Assembly: GCA_963748095.1 (NCBI GenBank)
Contig: CAVVIO010000016.1
Location: 189,833 to 253,832 of the forward strand
Origin: CAVVIO01 sp963748095
GTDB taxonomy: Bacteria; Bacteroidota; Bacteroidia; Bacteroidales; UBA10428
DNA: 64,000 nucleotides
Direction of reading: 5' to 3'
Within the stretch, counting starts at the first letter, position 1. The number at the start of each line of letters is the position of its first letter. Under the pieces are notes generated by a model. The model made no database searches. It had not been told where the DNA came from and was given only the letters and a program-made list of their open reading frames with translations. The position numbers were made by a program, and so were the translations under genes. Below are positions 8,872 through 17,513 of this stretch, one piece after another.

Positions 8872-9723
8872 CTATTTTTTTGCTAATTTTTTAAAGTCTT
8901 TTTCCAGAAAACCATCCGGATTTTTATCGTTTATTTTATGATAATCGAAATAATAAAAATTTGCATCTCCGGCACCAATGATGATATTATAACAACGTGC
9001 ATTCATTTTTGTCCCTTCAGGACCAACCTTGTGAAGAAAAACGATATTGTCATCGCGGTCTTTTATAGCCTGCTCAATATCATCCTTGGTAACAATTTTA
9101 AATTTGTAGGGGTACACCTTTTTAATCCGGGCTGCAGAATTAACCTCTTTTGCCAGTTCATCCTCAAGCAAATACAATGTTTTGGTTTTAATATCCTTTA
9201 CGTTCTTATTATAATATTTTAAAACATTATCTGAAATTATCTCCGGGTGTTCATGGATAAGATTAGCATGTTTCTGTATGAACCGCACCAATACCCCAAG
9301 CTTATAAATGTAATTATCTTCCTCCACGTTGAAATAGGATAGCGGAACCGAAGCAATATCAGGCATCTGGTTCAACCGAAAATAATCACCTCCAAGCGAA
9401 AGGTGCAGGAAGCGGTATTTTGCATCTGTTTTATCATTTTCAAATGTAACCCCTGTCATGTATAAAAATGAATACTGGGGATCCATTCTTTTTTCTTCAA
9501 ATTCCTTCTTGGAAATGAAATCATAAGGGGTTATGTTCCATTCCTGTTTCATAATATCCTTTATCACACTATTGTATTCGAGTAGCGGATTATCCTCTAA
9601 CACAACCAGCGTTTTTGTATGAAAAAACGCATTGATATCATCCCGTGTGGGAATATAACTTTGTGCAAACAAATTACCTGCCAACCAAAATAAAATTACT
9701 CCCTGAATTACAATCTTTCTCAT
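8872..9723 (-). CDS. Secreted protein of unknown function
   Basis: 283 aa. I do not recognise the family. The N-terminus is a signal peptide (VILFWLAGNLFAQ), so it is periplasmic or outer-membrane. The mature part is mixed alpha/beta with many Tyr, Asp and Lys residues and no cysteine pair or catalytic motif that I can identify. A Leu-rich beginning (TKTLVVLEDNPLLEYNSVIK) resembles the strand-helix start of a Rossmann-like fold, but this is weak. It follows the 9727 gene by three bases and shares a terminator, so the pair is an operon and the products may work together. Confidence 0.7.
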   Translation of the reverse strand: MRKIVIQGVILFWLAGNLFAQSYIPTRDDINAFFHTKTLVVLEDNPLLEYNSVIKDIMKQEWNITPYDFISKKEFEEKRMDPQYSFLYMTGVTFENDKTDAKYRFLHLSLGGDYFRLNQMPDIASVPLSYFNVEEDNYIYKLGVLVRFIQKHANLIHEHPEIISDNVLKYYNKNVKDIKTKTLYLLEDELAKEVNSAARIKKVYPYKFKIVTKDDIEQAIKDRDDNIVFLHKVGPEGTKMNARCYNIIIGAGDANFYYFDYHKINDKNPDGFLEKDFKKLAKK

Positions 9724-9726
9724 ATT

Positions 9727-10422
9727 TTAATTATTTGATGATTTTAGAAAATACAACGGATTTCGTTCGTTGAACTTACGTATGTAAAGGAATTTTAGTT
9801 GCTTTTTTTTCTTTTTTCTTAATGCCATATATTCATCATACAATTCCGGATCTTTCATTAACAGTATTTCGATACTTTCATCATTATAATCATATACTTT
9901 CCCCGTTTCAAAATCAAGCAAATACTGACGCATCTCAGTTGTCTGGTAGGTTTGTGGATTATACTGGTATGGCGAATAATAATAATTATTATTGTAATAA
10001 GGATTATTATATGCGTTTGTATAGGTAGTTTGCATAGCTACAAAATGACATATTTTGCCAATATAAGTGATGCGAAAAAAACTACCATTAATATTGATAT
10101 ACAGAAAACCGTTACGCGAATATCCCCAGAGATTTTTAACCACAAGTTCGTGTTTGGTTCCTATTTTATCGTAATAATATATTTTTTTTTGATCCTGAAG
10201 ATGATCAAAAAAATACTGATCATCGTAATCAACCGAAGTCAATATACGCGATTTTGGAATAGGATCATTTTCTTTCACCTGATCGAAATTGATATAAATT
10301 CCCTCTTTGAACTTAAAATCTGTAGAATATTTTACCATTCCGGCAGAATCGGATTGACCGAAAATAACTGTTCCGGAAAATGCAAAAACAATTGTCAGCA
10401 ATAAATTATTAATATACTTCAT
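9727..10422 (-). CDS. Secreted protein of unknown function, Tyr/Asn-rich segment
   Basis: 231 aa with a signal peptide (LLTIVFAFSGTVIFGQ). Not a family I can name. The middle has a low-complexity run rich in Tyr, Asn and Pro (about residues 135-165), followed by a Lys-rich stretch (RKKKKKQLKFLYIRKF). First gene of a two-gene operon with 8872-9723 (3-nt gap). It is divergent from the hybrid kinase gene at 10681 across 258 bases, so a shared regulatory region is possible. Confidence 0.7.
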   Translation of the reverse strand: MKYINNLLLTIVFAFSGTVIFGQSDSAGMVKYSTDFKFKEGIYINFDQVKENDPIPKSRILTSVDYDDQYFFDHLQDQKKIYYYDKIGTKHELVVKNLWGYSRNGFLYININGSFFRITYIGKICHFVAMQTTYTNAYNNPYYNNNYYYSPYQYNPQTYQTTEMRQYLLDFETGKVYDYNDESIEILLMKDPELYDEYMALRKKKKKQLKFLYIRKFNERNPLYFLKSSNN

Positions 10423-10619
10423 ATCTTAAATTCCAATTATAAAAAGTAAAGTTAAATTTAAACTATAAATGAGCTTTATATAAAAAACAAAAAAGGTAAT
10501 CGATTATTATAATAATCTTCATTAAAAGACATGTTATTTCAACTCAATCAAAGAACATGCCTGATTTATAGTATTGGGAATAATATAATAAAAAAACTGA
10601 TAAATAGTTTACTTATTTT

Positions 10620-10627
10620 TATATTTG
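10620..10627 (+). promoter_or_regulatory. Candidate -7 element for the hybrid kinase gene
   Basis: TATATTTG matches the Bacteroidota -7 consensus TAnnTTTG. A CTG 20 bases upstream (10597-10599) is a poor -33 element. The predicted leader would be about 45 nt. AT-rich context makes chance matches likely. Confidence 0.35.
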
Positions 10628-10680
10628 TCAAATTAAACATAATGACTGAAATTGTAAGATTAAACCGATAATAACTTTTT

Positions 10681-12438
10681 ATGTTTTTAAAAAATTTTGT
10701 GGATCATCTTTCCGGGAGAATTGAAAAACGGCAGGGTAATGTATCAATGAGCAAAGTGATATTAATAACTATTTTTAGTATTATAGGGATTCTTTTTTTC
10801 TCATTTTTCGGGATACTTGCAATTACAGGACAACGCGATTTTCTTGCTATTGTTTTACTAAGCGCAGTTGCTATTACCATTGCTAATCTGATATATCTGA
10901 ACATAGAAAACAAACCGGAAATCTCTGGTTTGATTCTAACTATAATTGCTGCTGTTGTGTTTTTGTTTTTATTTGGTTCAGGAGGTACTCTTGGCACCGG
11001 CTACACCTGGATATTTTCATTTCCTGTATTAAGTATCGCCATACTGGGTTTGCGTAAAGGGACAATAATTTCCGTCTCTTTACTGGTTTTGATATGTATT
11101 TATATGTTTATCGATCAATACCTGCCGGGAGTAATGGAATACAACTTCAGCATGTCGTTGCGTATGTTTGGCTCTTATTTGCTTGTTTTTCTCACAATAT
11201 ATTCATTTGAGTATTTGAGAATATACAGTTATCAGAAGTTGGAAAAATCGATGGAAGTTACTAAAAGCGAAAGCAAAAAGAAGGATGATTTTATTTCTAA
11301 ACTCTCCCATCAGATACGTACACCACTCAATAACCTTACCCTGGTATCGAACCTGGTTAATGACTCCAACATGGATCAAAGCCAGAAAGATCTTTTCGAG
11401 ACCATTATCGCTTCAACCAATAACCTCATCGATGTCGTTAATAATATAGTCAAGGTTTCTCCGGTTGAAATTGAAAAAGAAGCGCTGGCAAAAGTAAGTT
11501 TTGATCTTTATTCAACTATAAATAATACACTGAACCTTTTCAGGGAACAAAAAAGGGAATTGGTAGACATTAAACTTTCGATAAACAAACCACTAAAATT
11601 CAATCTGATAGGGGATCCTATTCGTATTAAACAGGTGTTCCTGAACCTGATAGAAAATATAGTTAAGTTACACTTTGTGAATAAATATATTCTCGAAGTT
11701 AAAATTCAGGTTGAAAAAGAAACTAATGACCAGGTACATGTGCTTTTTAATCTTATTTTTCCTAAGGTACAACTGATAAAAGACGAACATGAAAATTACC
11801 TCACCCGACCCGTGGAGGACAGTACCCATGAAACATTCCTGCAGGATGCTTATCTTGATTTTACGGTAGCACGTAAAATTATTCAGTTTTATGGCGGAAA
11901 ATTCTCACTCTCACAGTCAGATGAAGATACAGAGATCTCATTTAACATCGTATTATTTAAAGATCCATCGAAAAAGGCTAGTACAAGTCAGTCCGATACT
12001 ACTGAAGAAACCGATACTATTTTTCAGATTGGTAAAAAGATAAACCTGAAAGATTCGAATGTTTTGCTTGTAGAAGACAATGCTATTAATCAAAAAATAG
12101 TGCTATTAAGCCTTAAAAACAAGGTTGGTAATATAGATGTTGCCAGTAACGGAAAAGAAGCATTGGATAAATTCGGGACACAAAGATATGACATCATTCT
12201 GATGGACATACAGATGCCAGTTATGAACGGAATTGTTGCAACAAAGAAAATCAGAGAACTCGAAGTGAGTACTAAAACACATACGCCTATAATTGCAATC
12301 ACCGCCAATGCCCTTACAGGAGATAAAGAAACCTGTCTGGCAGCCGGCATGAACGACTATATAAGTAAACCTTTCCAAGTGGAAATATTGCTCGAAAAAA
12401 TGGATCTGTTGCTTGAAAGATCAAAATCCATTTCTTAA
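10681..12438 (+). CDS. Membrane hybrid histidine kinase / response regulator with degenerate ATPase domain
   Basis: 585 aa. Residues 25-180 hold about five or six membrane helices with no large extracellular sensor. A coiled linker leads to an intact H box (SKLSHQIRTPLNN, His210). The next part aligns with a HATPase domain (DPIRIKQVFLNLIEN at about 312-326), but the N box does not continue into NAIKFT. The DxGxG (G1) and GxGxG (G2) boxes are missing, replaced by sequence such as NLIFPKVQLIKDEH and YLDFTVARKIIQFYGG. The C-terminal receiver (about 458-580) is intact: VEDN, MDIQMP with Asp509, ITANA, and Lys563 in SKPF. It may not phosphorylate itself and could act as a phosphotransfer or scaffold protein; that is inference. 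It converges on the PP2C propeller gene (25-nt gap). Confidence 0.85.
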   Translation: MFLKNFVDHLSGRIEKRQGNVSMSKVILITIFSIIGILFFSFFGILAITGQRDFLAIVLLSAVAITIANLIYLNIENKPEISGLILTIIAAVVFLFLFGSGGTLGTGYTWIFSFPVLSIAILGLRKGTIISVSLLVLICIYMFIDQYLPGVMEYNFSMSLRMFGSYLLVFLTIYSFEYLRIYSYQKLEKSMEVTKSESKKKDDFISKLSHQIRTPLNNLTLVSNLVNDSNMDQSQKDLFETIIASTNNLIDVVNNIVKVSPVEIEKEALAKVSFDLYSTINNTLNLFREQKRELVDIKLSINKPLKFNLIGDPIRIKQVFLNLIENIVKLHFVNKYILEVKIQVEKETNDQVHVLFNLIFPKVQLIKDEHENYLTRPVEDSTHETFLQDAYLDFTVARKIIQFYGGKFSLSQSDEDTEISFNIVLFKDPSKKASTSQSDTTEETDTIFQIGKKINLKDSNVLLVEDNAINQKIVLLSLKNKVGNIDVASNGKEALDKFGTQRYDIILMDIQMPVMNGIVATKKIRELEVSTKTHTPIIAITANALTGDKETCLAAGMNDYISKPFQVEILLEKMDLLLERSKSIS

Positions 12439-12463
12439 AAATATACTTCATGAATTTCGGTTT

Positions 12464-15400
12464 TTATTTTTTAAACCAAATACCCATAATAAGTATATCA
12501 TCTACCTGTTCCAGTTCTCCTTTCCATTCCATGATACTTTGTTTCAGAAAATCGTACTGACGTTCCATCGGTAGTTGATGTACCGTAAGTAAGAGATGCC
12601 GAAACCGGCGGTACTTAAATTTTTTACCCTCCGGGCCACCAAACTGGTCAGCATATCCGTCGGAAAAAAGATAGATTACATCGTCATCTTCCAGTGATAT
12701 TTCATGATTTATAAATTCCATGTTACCATCGTCTGCATCAGACAAACCGATTGAAAACCTGTCCCCTTTGACCTCCAAGATTTTATTATCACGAATGATA
12801 TAGATTGAATTAAAAGCGCCGGCAAATTCCAATACTTTTCTTTTTTTATCGATAGTACAAAATGCCAGGTCCATGCCATCACGTACGGTTATATCTTCCA
12901 CATCTTTAAATATCCTGGCAAAGTCTTCGTTCAGGTTATTTAATATTTGTGACGGTTTTTTTACTTTTTCGATGGTTGTGATCCTGCGAAACAATTCGAA
13001 TCCTATAATTGACATAAATGCCCCGGGAACTCCATGACCCGTACAATCGACAACAGCAAAAAATACTCTGTCATCTAATTCATTCACCCAGTAAAAATCG
13101 CCACTAACAATATCTTTAGGCATATATAATATGAATGATTCGGGAAATATGGATTTGAATACTTTTTGCGAAGGCATCAATGCTAATTGTATACGTTGCG
13201 CATAATTGATGCTATCCGTTATGTTTTTATTTTTAATACTTAATTCTTCTTTCTGCTTCTCGATTTTTTGGGTTACAATTTCCCTTTCCTTGTATTGCTG
13301 GTTAATCTTTCGAAGTGTACGGGTTCTGACGCGAAATGTGTAGACAATAAGTAATGCCAGAAAAATTACATAAAAGATCTTAGCGCTATTGGTTTTCCAA
13401 AAGGGTGTTTCTATCACAAACATCAACGATTCTCCCTTGGTATTCCATACAAGGTCGTTATTAGAACCTACAACCCGGAACATGTAAGTGCCGGGATTCA
13501 GATTTGAAAAAACCACATTATTTCTATACCCCAGATAATGCCATTCTGCTTTTTGATTAATCGGTGTTATTGAATACCTGAATTGATTTTTACTGGGAAT
13601 AGTATAATCAAGTGCAGCAAAATGTATATTAAAATAGTTGTCGGAATGGGGAATCGCAACCGTATCCCTTTCTCCTATATACATTTCTTTTATATTATTT
13701 TCCTTTATTACCTGGAGCTTGGTAATTACAATGGGAGGAATATGTTTATTTATTTCAACTGAATCGGGGTAAAATGAACTGAAGCCTAATATACCGCCAA
13801 AGAAAATTTCACCATTTTCACTTTTACAGGTCACTCCCAAATTGTATTCATAATTTAATAATCCGTCTTCAATCCCATAATTTCTAACCGAATTGGTAAT
13901 TGTATTAAACTTTATTATTCCTTTATTGGTACTAAGCCATAAATTACTTTGGTTGTCCGCATTTATTGAATAGATGAAATTATTAGCAAAACCTGCTTTT
14001 TCATTGAAATATAAAAAAGAATTATCCAATGTGTCAAACCTGGTCAGTCCCGTATTCGTTCCAAGCCATAAATCATTATTATCATCCTGGTACATGGAAA
14101 ATATGAAGCGGGGAGAATTTTTATCAGGAGAATTGTATTGCCTGAATAATCTGAACGAAGGATCATAATAAATCAAACCCGAATTTGTTCCCAGCCACAG
14201 GTCATTTTTTTTGTCTACAATTAAAGAATAGATCAAATCGAGCTTAATTGTATCATTGGCATCATAAAATTCCTTAAGCAATTCAAATTCACCTGTCTTC
14301 TGATTGATTCTGATTAATCCTTTTCGGGTGGCAAACCATAAATTATCCAGGTTATCTTCAGCGATTTTAAAAATCCTGTTCTTCCTCCAAACAGCAACAG
14401 GCATAGATGGATATTTTCGGGACAAATTATAAAACCTTCCCGTTGACGGGACATAATAATCCACTCCATTAGGCGTACCAATTAAAATTTCTCCTTTTCT
14501 GGTACAATAAATACTATAAACTGAATTATCACTTATACGTCTTGCAGGATCAGGATTATTACTTGTATATTTTATTATTTGTCCGGTTTTCTGGTCAATT
14601 ATATTCAACCCTTTATTCCAGCAACCTGTCCATATCCTGCCTTTGTTGTCTTCGAAAATTGAGAAAATATTATCACTTGAAAGATCAGGCAAACTTTTTT
14701 CTGAATGGTAGTAATTTCTGAATATTTTCCGGGCAAAATTCACTTTTACCAACCCGTGATAAGTACCAACCCATAAAATCCCCGATGAATCGAATACCAT
14801 GGACGAAACAGGCGAAAGCTCAATACTACCGCCCAGCGAATGAAGTAAAGGGCTGGGATGCATCTTTTGTTTCTTTGCATCAAATTCATATAAACCTCTT
14901 TCGGTGCCCAATAGATAATTGCCATTCTTCAGAGGAAGTATTCTATTTATAGATATTGAATTCTGTGAAGAATTACTAATACTATAAATATGCCATGTTG
15001 AATCAGATTTTTCAAACTGTTTCAAATAATTAATGCCTCCAATCCAGATATTCCCGGTAGAATCCCTTATTAATGACCTAGTATGATCATCATCAACCTT
15101 TACAATAAATTTGTCTCTAAAAACCGATGGATTTATAAATTTTCTGTTGTTTTTATTAAATATAAGATGCGAACTGCTATTATCATTGATAAAAAGTAAT
15201 GAATCAAATTGCTGAAAAACAACCGGATAATAATTACTTTCGTTATTAATACTTACGTTATGAAGTAAATATTTCTCTTTTGATGAAGATTCGGGATCCA
15301 ATCTGTATAAAGAACGGGATGTAAGTACCCAGATAACCTGCTTTGATTTATCTAATATAATACCCTGAATAGAGCCCAGCGGTTGCGGCAAATCGGACCT

Positions 15401-15760
15401 GCCTAAATTATAAACAACAAACTTACCGCTTTTCTGATCGAATTTATTCAATCCGTTTTCAGTTCCTACCCATATATTACCATAACTGTCAATACACAAA
15501 GATCTGATATTATTATTTGAGATGGAACCAATTGTCCCCGGATCGTTTTTATAAGATTTAAACTGGTAGCCATCATAGCGATTTAAACCATCACGGGTGC
15601 CTACCCATAAGAACCCACGATGATCGATTAATAAACAGGTAACATTCGTCTGAGAAAGCCCTTTGGTTATTGTAAACAATTCGGGAGCCAATAACGATTG
15701 TGAAAAAGTGTTCGGAAAATAAAATATCCAGAAGAAAAATATTATAATAAGTTTTGGCAT
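12464..15760 (-). CDS. Two-component-type propeller sensor with SpoIIE/PP2C phosphatase output
   Basis: 1098 aa. Signal peptide (IIFFFWIFYFPNTFSQ), then some 700 residues of Reg_prop beta-propeller repeats (DHRGFLWVGTRDGLNRYDG and many copies of 'G.lWvGT..Gl..fd'), and a Y_Y_Y domain (about 700-780). One membrane helix follows near 795 (KIFYVIFLALLIVYTF), then a coiled coil (KIEKQKEELSIKNKNITDS) and a C-terminal SpoIIE-type PP2C phosphatase. The phosphatase motifs are present: DIVSGDFYW, VDCTGHGVPGAFMS, RDGMDLAFC, FSDGYADQFGG and VDDILIMG, with the acidic residues that bind the metals. Periplasmic ligand binding would control cytoplasmic dephosphorylation of a Ser/Thr-phosphorylated partner, perhaps an anti-sigma antagonist. 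No such partner is encoded nearby. The propeller is more often joined to a histidine kinase. Confidence 0.9.
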   Translation of the reverse strand: MPKLIIIFFFWIFYFPNTFSQSLLAPELFTITKGLSQTNVTCLLIDHRGFLWVGTRDGLNRYDGYQFKSYKNDPGTIGSISNNNIRSLCIDSYGNIWVGTENGLNKFDQKSGKFVVYNLGRSDLPQPLGSIQGIILDKSKQVIWVLTSRSLYRLDPESSSKEKYLLHNVSINNESNYYPVVFQQFDSLLFINDNSSSHLIFNKNNRKFINPSVFRDKFIVKVDDDHTRSLIRDSTGNIWIGGINYLKQFEKSDSTWHIYSISNSSQNSISINRILPLKNGNYLLGTERGLYEFDAKKQKMHPSPLLHSLGGSIELSPVSSMVFDSSGILWVGTYHGLVKVNFARKIFRNYYHSEKSLPDLSSDNIFSIFEDNKGRIWTGCWNKGLNIIDQKTGQIIKYTSNNPDPARRISDNSVYSIYCTRKGEILIGTPNGVDYYVPSTGRFYNLSRKYPSMPVAVWRKNRIFKIAEDNLDNLWFATRKGLIRINQKTGEFELLKEFYDANDTIKLDLIYSLIVDKKNDLWLGTNSGLIYYDPSFRLFRQYNSPDKNSPRFIFSMYQDDNNDLWLGTNTGLTRFDTLDNSFLYFNEKAGFANNFIYSINADNQSNLWLSTNKGIIKFNTITNSVRNYGIEDGLLNYEYNLGVTCKSENGEIFFGGILGFSSFYPDSVEINKHIPPIVITKLQVIKENNIKEMYIGERDTVAIPHSDNYFNIHFAALDYTIPSKNQFRYSITPINQKAEWHYLGYRNNVVFSNLNPGTYMFRVVGSNNDLVWNTKGESLMFVIETPFWKTNSAKIFYVIFLALLIVYTFRVRTRTLRKINQQYKEREIVTQKIEKQKEELSIKNKNITDSINYAQRIQLALMPSQKVFKSIFPESFILYMPKDIVSGDFYWVNELDDRVFFAVVDCTGHGVPGAFMSIIGFELFRRITTIEKVKKPSQILNNLNEDFARIFKDVEDITVRDGMDLAFCTIDKKRKVLEFAGAFNSIYIIRDNKILEVKGDRFSIGLSDADDGNMEFINHEISLEDDDVIYLFSDGYADQFGGPEGKKFKYRRFRHLLLTVHQLPMERQYDFLKQSIMEWKGELEQVDDILIMGIWFKK

Positions 15761-16047
15761 CTGGAATAGAAATTTATCAGATCATTAATAAATTTAACGA
15801 ACTTATCATTAAGAAACAATTATTTCACGTTCGATAATTGAAATGATAAAAGCAAGGTACAAATAAAGGCTATCTTCCTCAATCATTTTTTATCATAAAG
15901 AGATATGGCTGAACAACAGAAATACAAGAATATCCTGAAAAAAATACATTAATTATCCCGGACGTCCTGTTTATTTATAATAAATCCTGAATTTCCGGAT
16001 GTCTCCTGAAATTAAAAAATAACCATTAGAAGTAGAATCCTGTTTTA
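15761..16047. other. Non-coding interval between the propeller gene and citrate synthase
   Basis: 287 bases without a supported gene. It must hold the promoter of the propeller gene, but I see no full TTG/TAnnTTTG pair. An imperfect direct repeat, CCGGACGTCCTG and CCGGATGTCTCCTG, lies near 15958-16008. No clear terminator for citrate synthase is visible. Confidence 0.5.
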
Positions 16048-17370
16048 CTATGCTTTATCCTTGTTTTTTGTTTTAGCTTCCACAATTTTTTCCAACATAG
16101 CTGTAGTAAGGGATTTTGGCCTTTCCAACGGATAACCGAGAGCACGGTCCCATATCACATTTGCACAAATACCAATTGCCCTGCCTATGCCAAAAAGTAC
16201 CGTATAAAATTCATATTCGGTCACCCCATAATGCCACTGAATAACACCTGACTGGGCATCTACATTGGGCCATGGATTTTTAGCCTTACCCTGCTCCTTC
16301 AAGATTGGCGGTACAACTTTAAATAATAAATCTACATATTTGAATAACAGATCGTCAGGTAAATATTTTAAACTAAAATCACGTTGAATAGAATATCGGG
16401 GATCGGTAATCCGCAAAACAGCATGCCCAAAACCGGGTATTACCTGACCTGCATTTAGTGTATCCCATACAAATTGTTTCATCTCATCTTCAGTAGGAAT
16501 CTCATCTCCCATTTTTTCCCGAAGATCGTGAAGCCAGCGCAATACTTCCTGATTAGCTAATCCATGCAACGGCCCTGCCAATGCGTTGATCATGGCCGAT
16601 ACAGAAAGGTAAATATCGGAAAGTGAACTGCCCACCAAATGACCCGTATGCGCACTAACATTACCGCTTTCATGATCGCTGTGAATTATAAAATGTAAAC
16701 GTGAAACATCATCGTAGGGCTTACCGATGCCCATCATGTGGGCAAAATTCCCACCAAAATCAAGATCCGGATTAGACTGAATCCTTTTCTCTTTGTACAA
16801 TTTTCGATAAATATATGCTCCTATTTCAGGTAGTTTGGCCAACAGGTTCAACGCATCTTCATAAGTAGGATCCCAATAATCAAATTTGCTAATACCTGCA
16901 TGATATTTTTTTGAGAAAAAAGATTCACGGGACATAGTCAGAATAGCTGAAGAAAAAATTGCCATTGGGTGACTGCAACAGGGAAAAGCATCAATTACCT
17001 CATAAACATACCTTGGTAAGATTCTTCTTTTTTTGAATTCATCTGCTACATCTCCTACTTCTTCCTCGGTTGGAATTTCACCTGTAAGTAAAAGATAAAA
17101 TAAACCTTCAACATAAGGCATTTCAGCTCCCTTAGGCTTAGGAAGGTTCTTGAAAATTTCAGGTAAAGTGAATCCCCTGTACCGTATTCCCGAATTAGGA
17201 TCGAGATAGGAGATATCAGTTACCAGGCCTTTTACTCCCCGCATTCCCCCAATTATTTGCCCTACAGTAATTTTATCAACTACCACATCACCATACTCTT
17301 CAAGAAGTTTGAGTGTTCTGGGTCTCCACTCATCAATTTTCTCAGCCAGTTTATCTTTTAATTTTGACAT
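16048..17370 (-). CDS. gltA: Citrate synthase, mitochondrial/eukaryotic-like type
   Basis: 440 aa. It condenses acetyl-CoA and oxaloacetate to citrate, entering the TCA cycle. The active-site residues are present: His269 in GPLHGLANQEVL, His316 in GFGHAVLR and Asp371 in PNVDAQSG. Long stretches (GPLHGLANQEVL, TDPRY, EQGKAKNPWPNVDA, ALGYPLERPKS) match the animal mitochondrial enzyme far better than the usual hexameric bacterial GltA. A similar eukaryote-like type is known from Geobacter and some other bacteria. This suggests a dimeric enzyme without the NADH-sensitive allosteric site; that is inference. Start ATG at 17370. Separate transcription unit from enolase, which ends in a terminator just upstream. 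Confidence 0.95.
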   Translation of the reverse strand: MSKLKDKLAEKIDEWRPRTLKLLEEYGDVVVDKITVGQIIGGMRGVKGLVTDISYLDPNSGIRYRGFTLPEIFKNLPKPKGAEMPYVEGLFYLLLTGEIPTEEEVGDVADEFKKRRILPRYVYEVIDAFPCCSHPMAIFSSAILTMSRESFFSKKYHAGISKFDYWDPTYEDALNLLAKLPEIGAYIYRKLYKEKRIQSNPDLDFGGNFAHMMGIGKPYDDVSRLHFIIHSDHESGNVSAHTGHLVGSSLSDIYLSVSAMINALAGPLHGLANQEVLRWLHDLREKMGDEIPTEDEMKQFVWDTLNAGQVIPGFGHAVLRITDPRYSIQRDFSLKYLPDDLLFKYVDLLFKVVPPILKEQGKAKNPWPNVDAQSGVIQWHYGVTEYEFYTVLFGIGRAIGICANVIWDRALGYPLERPKSLTTAMLEKIVEAKTKNKDKA

Positions 17371-17446
17371 CTTACTTTTATTCTTTTGAAATTAATAACA
17401 CATAATATTTTCAGAAGTTTAATAAAAATAGGGTTTATTTTTGAAA

Positions 17447-17482
17447 TAAAAAAAGCCGTCAATAGTATTGACAGCCCTTTTA
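17447..17482 (-). terminator. Rho-independent terminator after enolase
   Basis: On the minus strand, GGCTGTCAATA pairs with TATTGACGGCT (one G-T pair near the base) around a very short loop, followed by seven Ts. It lies about 35 bases past the enolase stop. Confidence 0.88.
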
Positions 17483-17513
17483 TTAAAATATCTAGCTATT
17501 TAGAATCATTGTA

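Noticed and set aside
10681..15760. A single sensory operon of the kinase and the PP2C propeller
   Set aside because: The genes converge, so they cannot share a transcript; any functional link is only positional.
15905..15952. 15-codon peptide MAEQQKYKNILKKIH
   Set aside because: Too short, no promoter or homology; chance frame.
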